In this document: positions 24,267 through 30,519 of the stretch, one piece after another
How positions within the stretch are numbered: position 1 is the first letter of the stretch
How the letters are laid out: each line of letters opens with the position of its first letter
Assembly: GCA_964648695.1 (NCBI GenBank)
Contig: CAZYLH010000011.1
Coordinates: 1-30,519 of the forward strand
DNA: 30,519 nt
Reading direction: 5' to 3'
From: UBA4292 sp964648695
GTDB taxonomy: Bacteria > Bacillota > Clostridia > Lachnospirales > Lachnospiraceae
Notes under the pieces: generated by a model
Seen by the model: only the letters and a program-made list of their open reading frames with translations
The model's database searches: none
Told to the model about the DNA's origin: nothing
Position numbers and translations under genes: made by a program

Positions 24267-25937
24267 CTAGAATAATCCGGTGATCACGCCGTCATCGTTG
24301 ACGTCAATATTGTAGGCGGCAGGGGACTTTGAAAGTCCCGGCATTGTCATGATGGAACCGGTGAGCGCCACGACAAATCCCGCTCCGGCGTTTACATATA
24401 CATCGCGCACATTTAAGACAAAGTCCTCCGGTCTTCCTAGCTTTTTAGGATCATCTGACAGAGAGTACTGTGTCTTTGCCATGCACACCGGAAAATCTCC
24501 AAAGCCCATGGCCTCTATTTTTTCGATCATTCGAAGCGCCGCGGGAGTATAGCTTACGGAGCTTGCGCCGTAGATTTCCTTTGCAATCGTCAAGATCTTT
24601 TCCTTTATGGGAAGTTTATCCTCATAGAGGGGCTTATAATTGCTCTTTCGCATCTCTAGACTACCTATGACCTTTTTTGCAAGCTCTATGCCGCCCTCTC
24701 CTCCTTTTTCCCAGACCTTAGCTAGGGCAAACTCACAGCCGCGCTTTTCACAAAAATCCTTTATAAACTGATACTCCTCCTCGGTATCAGAGACAAAGGC
24801 GTTTAGCGTGACAACAACAGGCACGCCAAACTTCTGGAGATTTTCTATATGCTTTTCAAGGTTTACGATGCCCTTCTCTAGCGCCTTAAGATCAGGCTGG
24901 TTAAGATCCTCTTTTGCAACGCCGCCGTTATACTTTAGAGCGCGAACGGTGGCAACAAGGACAATGGCATCCGGCTTAAGTCCCGCCACACGGCACTTGA
25001 TATTTAAGAACTTCTCCGCACCGAGATCCGCTCCAAATCCCGCCTCCGTGATCACATAGTCTGCAAGCTTTAACCCAAGCTTTGTTGCGCGAACGCTGTT
25101 ACACCCGTGAGCGATGTTTGCAAAGGGGCCGCCGTGAACTAAAGCTGGGGTATGCTCAAGAGTCTGGATGATATTTGGCTTTATGGCATCCTTTAGTAGC
25201 GCTGCCATAGCGCCCACTGCATTCAAATCCTTTGCGGTGACAGGCTCGCCAGCATAATTGTAGGCAACGATGATCCTACCTAGGCGCTCCTTTAAATCCT
25301 TCATGTCCTTTGCAAGGCATAAAATAGCCATCGTTTCCGTTGCAACGGTGATGACAAAATGATCCTCTCTTACAAATCCGTCCGCCTTAGCGCCAAGGCC
25401 CACCACTATATTTCTTAGAACACGGTCATTCATGTCCACGCATCTCTTCCAGACAACCTGTCTTGTGTCTATACCGAGAGCGTTTCCCTGCTGGATGTGG
25501 TTGTCAAGCAAAGCCGCCAAAAGATTTGTCGCGGATGTGATGGCGTGAAAATCTCCGGTAAAATGAAGATTTAAATCCTCCATCGGAACAACCTGGGCAT
25601 AGCCGCCTCCGGCGGCACCGCCCTTTATCCCAAAGCATGGGCCAAGAGATGGCTCCCTAAGGCAGATAAGGGCTTTCTTTTTAAGCCTGCCAAATGCCTC
25701 CCCTAGTCCGACCGTTATGGTGGTCTTTCCCTCACCCGCAGGAGTGGGGTTTATGGCTGTGACAAGTATCAGCTTTCCATCCGGATTATTTTCCACTCTT
25801 TTTTCCAGATCAAAATTTAGCTTTGCCTTATATTTTCCGTAAAGCTCTAAATCCTCCTCGCAGATACCAAGCTGCTTTGCGACCTCATCTATGGGTTGCA
25901 TCTTTGTGCCCTGGGCAATCTCAATGTCTGACTTCAT
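24267..25937 (-). CDS. fhs: Formate-tetrahydrofolate ligase
   Basis: A 556-residue enzyme that makes 10-formyl-tetrahydrofolate from formate, ATP and tetrahydrofolate. It feeds purine and formyl-Met synthesis and, in acetogens, the methyl branch of the Wood-Ljungdahl pathway. The N-terminus has the family pattern DIEIAQGTKMQPIDEVA. The P-loop is TPAGEGKT (65-72). Other family stretches are LREPSLGPCFGIKGGAAGGGYAQVVPMEDLNLHFTGD (signature region), HGGPFANIAHGCNS and EAGFGADLGAEKF. Length is normal. AGGAGG precedes the ATG. It follows ftsK by 40 bases with no terminator between, so the two are likely co-transcribed. No other Wood-Ljungdahl gene is in the window. Confidence 0.98.
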   Translation of the reverse strand: MKSDIEIAQGTKMQPIDEVAKQLGICEEDLELYGKYKAKLNFDLEKRVENNPDGKLILVTAINPTPAGEGKTTITVGLGEAFGRLKKKALICLREPSLGPCFGIKGGAAGGGYAQVVPMEDLNLHFTGDFHAITSATNLLAALLDNHIQQGNALGIDTRQVVWKRCVDMNDRVLRNIVVGLGAKADGFVREDHFVITVATETMAILCLAKDMKDLKERLGRIIVAYNYAGEPVTAKDLNAVGAMAALLKDAIKPNIIQTLEHTPALVHGGPFANIAHGCNSVRATKLGLKLADYVITEAGFGADLGAEKFLNIKCRVAGLKPDAIVLVATVRALKYNGGVAKEDLNQPDLKALEKGIVNLEKHIENLQKFGVPVVVTLNAFVSDTEEEYQFIKDFCEKRGCEFALAKVWEKGGEGGIELAKKVIGSLEMRKSNYKPLYEDKLPIKEKILTIAKEIYGASSVSYTPAALRMIEKIEAMGFGDFPVCMAKTQYSLSDDPKKLGRPEDFVLNVRDVYVNAGAGFVVALTGSIMTMPGLSKSPAAYNIDVNDDGVITGLF

Positions 25938-25977
25938 ATATGCCTCCTAGAAATAGTAGTGTGTGATATAAGTCTTA

Positions 25978-28446
25978 TCAAATAGAATTATTCTGACAAT
26001 AAGCCTCAAATTCCGGCGGACTCATAATAACGGCGCGGGGCTTAGTCCCTTCCTCCTCGCCGACAACGCCTGCCTCGCAGAGCTGGTCCATAATGCGGGC
26101 AGCGCGGTTAAAGCCTATCCTGAATTTTCGCTGCAACATACCGATGGATGCCTTTTCAACGCTGACAATAAGCTCTCCTGCTTCCCTAAACAACGGGTCT
26201 CTTGATGGCTCACCGCTTTCTGCACCGACTGCCGCCTTTGTATCGGTCATGGCCGCCATCGCAGCCAGGTCGATCTGATTGTCATATCCGCCGCCCTCAA
26301 CATTTTCCTGCTTAACTAAAAACTCCACGACCGCTCCCACTTCCTTGTCCGAGACAAAAGCGCCCTGTACACGGATTGGCTTTTGCATTCCAGTAGGATA
26401 ATAGAGCATATCTCCCTTTCCGAGGAGCTTTTCCGCACCGACCATATCGAGTATGGTTCTGGAATCCACTCCCGAGGACACGGAAAACGCTATACGGGAT
26501 GGAACATTTGCCTTGATAACGCCGGTGATGACGTTTACCGAGGGGCGCTGGGTAGCAAGTATCAAATGCATTCCCGCAGCTCTTGCCATCTGCGCCAGAT
26601 GAAGAATGCTGTCCTCCACCTCACCCGGTGCAACCATCATCAGATCCGCAAGCTCGTCCACGATGATGACAATCTGCGGCATGAGCTTTGGCATCTCCTC
26701 AGGACGATCCGCATATTCCTCCTGTATCTTTTCGTTATAGCCCCTTATATCTCTGACTCCGAGCTTTGCAAATTTCTTATACCGCTGCGTCATTTCCCCG
26801 ACCGCCCAGGAAAGCGCACTCGCCGCCTGTTTCGGATCTGTGACAACCGGCTTTAAAAGATGCGGGATTCCGTTGTAGACGCTTAGCTCCACAACCTTGG
26901 GGTCGATCATTATAAGCTTTACCTCAGAGGGCTTTGCGTGGTACAAAATGCTTATGATGATGGTATTTATGCAGACGGATTTTCCTGAACCTGTAGCACC
27001 CGCGATCAAAAGATGCGGCATCTTTGCAATATCACCGATGATAACCTGACCACCGATATCCTTACCCGTAGCAAACGCCAGCTTTGACTTGTGATTCTTA
27101 AACGCATCCGTCTCCAGAAGGTCTCTTAAGTTTACAGCCACATTTTCCTTGTTCGGAACCTCAATTCCGATTGCCGCCTTTCCGGGAATAGGTGCTTCTA
27201 TACGGATATCAGCCGCTGCGAGGTTAAGCTTGATATCATCCTGCAAGCCCACGATCTTACTGACCTTAACTCCCATCTCAGGCTGCAGTTCATAGCGGGT
27301 GACAGCGGGGCCACAGCTTACATTGGTGATATTCACTCCGACGCCGAAATTTTGAAGCGTCTGCTGTAGCTTAAGCGCAGTCTCCTTTAGCTCCTTGTCG
27401 ATNNNNNNNNNNNNNNNNNNNNNNNNNNNNNNNNNNNNNNNNNNNNNNNNNNNNNNNNNNNNNNNNNNNNNNNNNNNNNNNNNNNNNNNNNNNNNNNNNN
27501 NNTCATAAACAGGCTCATTTTCTGGCTCTCCCTCTTTTTCCCTAAGAAATCTTGGAATGCGAGATCTGCCCTCCGCGCCACGACTCCCCTTAGAGCCCCT
27601 GCGGTTTATTTTTAACTCGGATGGGTCAATGGCTCCTTTTAAAGGATTTTCAACCATTCCACTTTGCCCTTCCACCATACCAGTTTCTGTCTGGCTTATT
27701 TTTATATGCTCTAATTCCTTCCTTGCCTTAAGCATTTTTTCGCCGTTTTTCTGGCGATTCTTAGCCTGCTGCTCCTCGCGTTTGCGGCGGTTCGTCTCCG
27801 ATTTTAATTCTCTGATTTCCCTGTTTTCCTCATAGCTCTCCTTAAAATTTGAGGCGTGGAAACGGAAGAAATCCAGTGCTGAAAACTCTGTAACCAAAAG
27901 CGCTAATATAAGCGTGACTACGATGAGTACCAGCCATGTCCCCACACTGCTGCACACTGGGTAAAGGAGGTAGATCATAAGTCCGCCAAAAAGTCCGCCG
28001 CCGTTCTTTCCTGCTAGTGACGCTCTAAAATAGTCCATCGGCGTATCCGCAGCGCTATATACATCCATGCTTATCAGCTGACAAATCCCGCATATACAGA
28101 TAATCATAATAAAGCTGAGAAAAATCTTAAGTTTTAGATATACATTACCGGGATTGGATACCAGAAAGCAGCCATACAGAATTAAAACCACCGGAAAAAC
28201 ATACCCAACCGCTCCAAACAGTCCGAAGGTGGCGTTTTGAACCACTTGTCCTGCCGTACCACAGAGATTAAAATTTGCCAGTATCATAAATATGGATATG
28301 GCAAAAACCAGGAGCAGTACAAGCTCTTCTAATACCTGAGAGCTTGCTCCTTTCTTTTTTTTCTTATTTGAAGCCCCTTTTTTGCCGGTTTTTTTCTTTC
28401 CGGTAGAGGCGCTTGTCTTTTTCTTTGTCTTACTGTTTGCAGCCAT
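25978..28446 (-). CDS. ftsK: DNA translocase FtsK/SpoIIIE, with an assembly gap in the linker
   Basis: This membrane-anchored motor pumps chromosomal DNA during division or sporulation. A lysine-rich N-terminus (about 1-35) is followed by four likely membrane helices between about 40 and 190. A long charged linker comes next and holds 100 N. The motor follows: ELQPEMGVKVSKI, Walker A AGATGSGKS, Walker B IVIIVDELADLMM, QRPSVNVITG and NVPSRIAF. The C-terminal gamma winged helix is SIGMLQRKFRIGFNRAARIMDQL, which reads orienting DNA sequences. The frame is maintained across the gap as written, giving 822 residues, but the true linker length is unknown. The ATG at 28446 lies about 50 bases from a predicted -10 box. 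Whether it is FtsK or SpoIIIE cannot be told from sequence alone. Confidence 0.96.
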   Translation of the reverse strand: MAANSKTKKKTSASTGKKKTGKKGASNKKKKKGASSQVLEELVLLLVFAISIFMILANFNLCGTAGQVVQNATFGLFGAVGYVFPVVLILYGCFLVSNPGNVYLKLKIFLSFIMIICICGICQLISMDVYSAADTPMDYFRASLAGKNGGGLFGGLMIYLLYPVCSSVGTWLVLIVVTLILALLVTEFSALDFFRFHASNFKESYEENREIRELKSETNRRKREEQQAKNRQKNGEKMLKARKELEHIKISQTETGMVEGQSGMVENPLKGAIDPSELKINRRGSKGSRGAEGRSRIPRFLREKEGEPENEPVYXXXXXXXXXXXXXXXXXXXXXXXXXXXXXXXXXXIDKELKETALKLQQTLQNFGVGVNITNVSCGPAVTRYELQPEMGVKVSKIVGLQDDIKLNLAAADIRIEAPIPGKAAIGIEVPNKENVAVNLRDLLETDAFKNHKSKLAFATGKDIGGQVIIGDIAKMPHLLIAGATGSGKSVCINTIIISILYHAKPSEVKLIMIDPKVVELSVYNGIPHLLKPVVTDPKQAASALSWAVGEMTQRYKKFAKLGVRDIRGYNEKIQEEYADRPEEMPKLMPQIVIIVDELADLMMVAPGEVEDSILHLAQMARAAGMHLILATQRPSVNVITGVIKANVPSRIAFSVSSGVDSRTILDMVGAEKLLGKGDMLYYPTGMQKPIRVQGAFVSDKEVGAVVEFLVKQENVEGGGYDNQIDLAAMAAMTDTKAAVGAESGEPSRDPLFREAGELIVSVEKASIGMLQRKFRIGFNRAARIMDQLCEAGVVGEEEGTKPRAVIMSPPEFEAYCQNNSI
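27403..27502. other. Assembly gap, 100 N, inside ftsK
   Basis: Exactly 100 N, in the variable linker ahead of the motor domain. The frame is compatible with 100 bases. The true length cannot be judged because the linker varies between species. Confidence 0.95.
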
Positions 28447-28495
28447 TACAGATCCTTTCTCTTGACACCAAAGAAACCTCTTAACTCAGCACATC

Positions 28496-28524
28496 ATTAT
28501 ATCAAAAATCCTCGCGATGTACAA
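28496..28524 (-). promoter_or_regulatory. Promoter for ftsK-fhs
   Basis: On the minus strand, TTGTAC (28524-28519) is followed by a 17-base spacer and a perfect TATAAT (28501-28496) with an extended -10 TG one base upstream. The -35 is weak and the -10 is strong. It lies after the acyl carrier protein terminator and about 50 bases before the ftsK start. Confidence 0.65.
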
Positions 28525-28579
28525 TCACTTTCCTTTAACTTTGCGCTGTGCCCCATGACTCTCTATATGTTTTCACATT

Positions 28580-28608
28580 AAAAAAGTGGTGAAGAAAATC
28601 CTCACCAC
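28580..28608 (-). terminator. Intrinsic terminator after the acyl carrier protein gene
   Basis: On the minus strand GTGGTGA (28608-28602) and TCACCAC (28592-28586) form a perfect 7-bp stem, followed at once by six T (28585-28580). It lies 35 bases after the stop codon and separates this gene from ftsK. Confidence 0.85.
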
Positions 28609-28643
28609 AAGCTTACAGGTTAAAAACTATAAAACGAATTACC

Positions 28644-28877
28644 CTACTCTTCTACGCCGCTTCTCTTTAAATAGTTAAGAACATCTCCCACTGTCTTCAT
28701 ACTGTTTAACTCCTCTGTGGGGATTTCTATCTCATACTCATCCTCGAGAGCCATCACCATTTGAAACAGGTCAAGAGAATCCGCACCCAGATCATCCTTA
28801 AAATTGGTCTCAGGCGTAATCTCATCCTCACTGACACTCAGTCCATCTGCAATGATCGACACAAGCTTCTCTAACAT
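28644..28877 (-). CDS. acpP: Acyl carrier protein
   Basis: A 77-residue acidic four-helix protein. The phosphopantetheine attachment site is S34 in DLGADSLDLFQMVMALE, and the following IEIPTEELNSMKTVGDVLNYL is typical of fatty-acid acyl carrier proteins. AGGAG precedes the ATG. It stands alone with its own promoter and terminator, away from any fatty-acid synthesis gene in the window. It may therefore be the main fatty-acid carrier or a second, specialised one; the sequence looks like the general type. Confidence 0.94.
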   Translation of the reverse strand: MLEKLVSIIADGLSVSEDEITPETNFKDDLGADSLDLFQMVMALEDEYEIEIPTEELNSMKTVGDVLNYLKRSGVEE

Positions 28878-28929
28878 AATAAGTCTCCTTTTTGTTTCAT
28901 TTTACCGCCCCGTATGGCGCGTATATGAA

Positions 28930-28958
28930 AGTATAATTATATTCAATGCGCTTGTCAA
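28930..28958 (-). promoter_or_regulatory. Near-consensus promoter for the acyl carrier protein gene
   Basis: On the minus strand, TTGACA (28958-28953) is followed by 17 bases and TATACT (28935-28930). The -35 is perfect and the -10 matches five of six positions. The -35 lies inside GCTTGACAAGC (28960-28950), the same 11-base odd palindrome as at the left-edge promoter. The predicted start is near 28923, giving a leader of about 45 bases. Confidence 0.75.
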
Positions 28959-28972
28959 GCACTTTGTAAAGC

Positions 28973-30316
28973 TTATTCTCCGATAATATTTCGCGCACAG
29001 TACGGCGTCATAAAGCGGTAATCATCGATGACTATACCTCTCTGCTCACTGGCAGCGTGAATAATGAGATTGTTTCCGATGTAGAGAGCCACATGGCCAA
29101 TGCGGCCAAGACTGCTGTCCCAGTAAAAGATCAGATCCCCCGGCTGCATCTCCTCAAAGGAAACCTCCACGCCTGCGTTTACCTGGTTGTATGAGGTTCT
29201 CGGAAGGCTGTATCCATACTGCGCAAACAAACTTAGCATAAAGCCTGAGCAGTCCACACCGACGCCAAGCGTCGTCCCGCCCCACACATATGCTCCGCCA
29301 AGATACTGCATGGCGTCATTAACAATCTGAGTGCGAATGGGATTTATGGTTTCGGTCTCCTCCTCTGGCTCCACACAGTATGCCACCGCATCCTGAAGCG
29401 CATAGCCATATGTCACAAACTCACGGGATACATACCCTTCTATATCAGAGCCGACAACGATCTTTAGCCACTCATCGTTTGTCTCCTCTATCACCTCATA
29501 GATGGAACCCGCAATGATCTGCGTTAAGATTTCTGATTCCGTGCTTGGCTCCTGCCTTACGTTTAAAACCTCGGCGTTTACCGTCACAGCTAAAAAGGTA
29601 TGCTCATACGCAAGCTCGCGCGCTTCATCTCCGGTCGCCACAAACTCCGCATTTATATACCCCTCTATTCCATTTGACACAATGTAATACCACTCGCCAT
29701 CCTCAGAGATCTCTAAGAGATCCACGCCGCTCATACTGTAAAGGATACCGACAATCTCCCCTTCCATGCTTGGAGAAGTGCGTATATGAAGGTAATTTGG
29801 CGCGATAACCACCCCAAGGTTTTCATATTTATCCCATACTGAAGTTCTTGGATCATCCTCGGTTTCTAAATCCTCCTCGGTCTCTTCTGCTTCCTCTGCA
29901 GTGGTCTCTTCCTCTTCTTCCGCCTCTGAGTCACCGGCTTCGTCCACATCATTTGAAGAGGGATCTATAAGTACGCTGTCCGTATCAAGCTTGATCTCTA
30001 AATATGAGGCCACGGTAGTCTCCACTGAAACGCTGTCCGTAAGAACGCCGGATAAGTAGTTGCTATCAAAAAGTGAGGCAGACCGGGCTGTGGCCTTTTG
30101 TTCTGCTGATGCTTCATCCTCTGAGGCAGAAACGGTGTTATCTGCGTGATACAGCGCCTGAACACACATACACATCACAGGCAGACTAAAAAAAGCAACC
30201 ACACAAAATCTTCTGGCAGTAAATCTGAATGATTTTTTGTTGTGGTCGTTATTTGACAGCCTGATCGACGTTTGGTTGTGGTCTTTATTAGAATTCAAAT
30301 GATGTATATTAAACAT
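28973..30316 (-). CDS. Secreted NlpC/P60 peptidoglycan endopeptidase with two SH3b domains
   Basis: A 447-residue protein. An unusually long polar N-terminus (1-36) precedes a hydrophobic segment at about 37-56, which serves as a signal peptide or membrane anchor. A very acidic linker (about 123-157, mostly E, D, T and A) follows. Two bacterial SH3 domains lie at about 168-228 and 242-304 (LHIRTSPS, EGYINAEFV; LNVRQEPS, EGYVSREFV) and should bind cell-wall peptides. The C-terminal NlpC/P60 domain has the catalytic cysteine in VDCSGFM (C356), H408 in IGHVALYIG and the third polar residue H420. It probably cuts stem peptides of peptidoglycan during growth or division. AAAGGA lies about 12 bases before the ATG. 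No clear promoter was found in the 203 bases upstream. Confidence 0.93.
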   Translation of the reverse strand: MFNIHHLNSNKDHNQTSIRLSNNDHNKKSFRFTARRFCVVAFFSLPVMCMCVQALYHADNTVSASEDEASAEQKATARSASLFDSNYLSGVLTDSVSVETTVASYLEIKLDTDSVLIDPSSNDVDEAGDSEAEEEEETTAEEAEETEEDLETEDDPRTSVWDKYENLGVVIAPNYLHIRTSPSMEGEIVGILYSMSGVDLLEISEDGEWYYIVSNGIEGYINAEFVATGDEARELAYEHTFLAVTVNAEVLNVRQEPSTESEILTQIIAGSIYEVIEETNDEWLKIVVGSDIEGYVSREFVTYGYALQDAVAYCVEPEEETETINPIRTQIVNDAMQYLGGAYVWGGTTLGVGVDCSGFMLSLFAQYGYSLPRTSYNQVNAGVEVSFEEMQPGDLIFYWDSSLGRIGHVALYIGNNLIIHAASEQRGIVIDDYRFMTPYCARNIIGE

Positions 30317-30339
30317 ATTCTGGGAATTCCTTTATGGCA

Positions 30340-30519
30340 AGCTTTTTAAGAGAAAGGTGATACAACGGATTGCTTCGCACTCCGTGCTCTCGGGGGTCCT
30401 AAAACACCTCAAATCCGCTCATTTTTCTTCGAAAAATGGCTACTTTTCGGTGTTTTTCGCTCCCCAAAGTCATAAATTTTTATGCAAGCATAAAATTTAT
30501 GACTTTTTGTCGCTTGTAT
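30340..30519. repeat. Hairpin-rich intergenic element, possibly a dispersed repeat
   Basis: This non-coding stretch packs three inverted repeats: GCAC-TCC-GTGC (near 30380), ATTTTTC-TTC-GAAAAAT (30421-30437) and a long one at 30466-30506. No long reading frame with coding character is visible on either strand. The arrangement is unlike the tidy promoter/terminator spacers elsewhere in the window and could be a small dispersed intergenic element. Copies elsewhere in the genome cannot be tested here. Confidence 0.4.
30466..30506 (+). terminator. Long AT-rich hairpin near the right edge
   Basis: AAAGTCATAAATTTTTATG (30466-30484) pairs with CATAAAATTTATGACTTT (30489-30506) over 18 pairs with one bulged T and a CAAG loop. 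The plus strand continues with TT after the stem, so a plus-strand or two-way terminator is possible. No plus-strand gene is visible. It may instead be part of the intergenic element around it. Confidence 0.45.

Noticed and set aside
26383..26856. 157-codon plus-strand frame opposite ftsK
   Set aside because: It lies wholly antisense to the conserved FtsK motor domain and shows no recognisable family or ribosome-binding site.

Overview
The window is a bacterial chromosome segment. Every supported gene lies on the minus strand, so the window reads right to left in transcription order. Gene families and gene order point to Bacillota, class Clostridia, most likely Lachnospiraceae. The run priA-def-fmt-rsmB-rlmN-stp-prkC-rsgA-rpe-thiN is the same order as in Bacillus subtilis. 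Formate-tetrahydrofolate ligase, a PASTA kinase and a UPF0210/ACT pair also fit. The taxon is inferred, because no rRNA is present.

Layout, right to left. At 30519-30317 there is an AT-rich intergenic stretch with several hairpins. It is followed by a secreted NlpC/P60 peptidoglycan hydrolase with two SH3b domains (30316-28973). A single acyl carrier protein gene (28877-28644) has its own near-consensus promoter and a terminator. A second promoter then drives ftsK/spoIIIE (28446-25978) and fhs (25937-24267). A strong hairpin at 24253-24223 precedes the tightly packed housekeeping run from priA to thiN (24199-12846). These genes cover replication restart, N-terminal formyl-Met handling, rRNA methylation, the PASTA kinase/phosphatase pair, ribosome maturation GTPase, pentose phosphate epimerase and thiamine pyrophosphate synthesis.

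A three-gene sugar cassette follows: GH36 alpha-galactosidase, GH2 beta-mannosidase and aldose 1-epimerase (12816-6966). Together they look suited to galactomannan-type oligosaccharides. Next come a small zinc-finger membrane protein, polA, coaE, a walJ-type metallo-hydrolase, an ACT-domain protein and a UPF0210 protein (6949-1210). The left edge holds the 5' part of a secreted glycine-rich beta-solenoid/carbohydrate-binding protein (920-1).

Three things stand out. (1) The serine/threonine phosphatase partner of the PASTA kinase is broken by one in-frame TAA codon, with intact family sequence on both sides. (2) The left-edge surface protein has a consensus-like promoter whose predicted start site falls inside eight perfect GGTA repeats, followed by a leader with a terminator-like hairpin; this suggests switchable or attenuated expression. 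(3) Four runs of exactly 100 N each sit inside a gene. Family lengths and reading frames show that at least two of them are placeholders of the wrong size, so walJ, the beta-mannosidase, rsmB and ftsK are incomplete here for assembly reasons rather than biological ones. I found no CRISPR array, tRNA, rRNA, insertion sequence or prophage gene.
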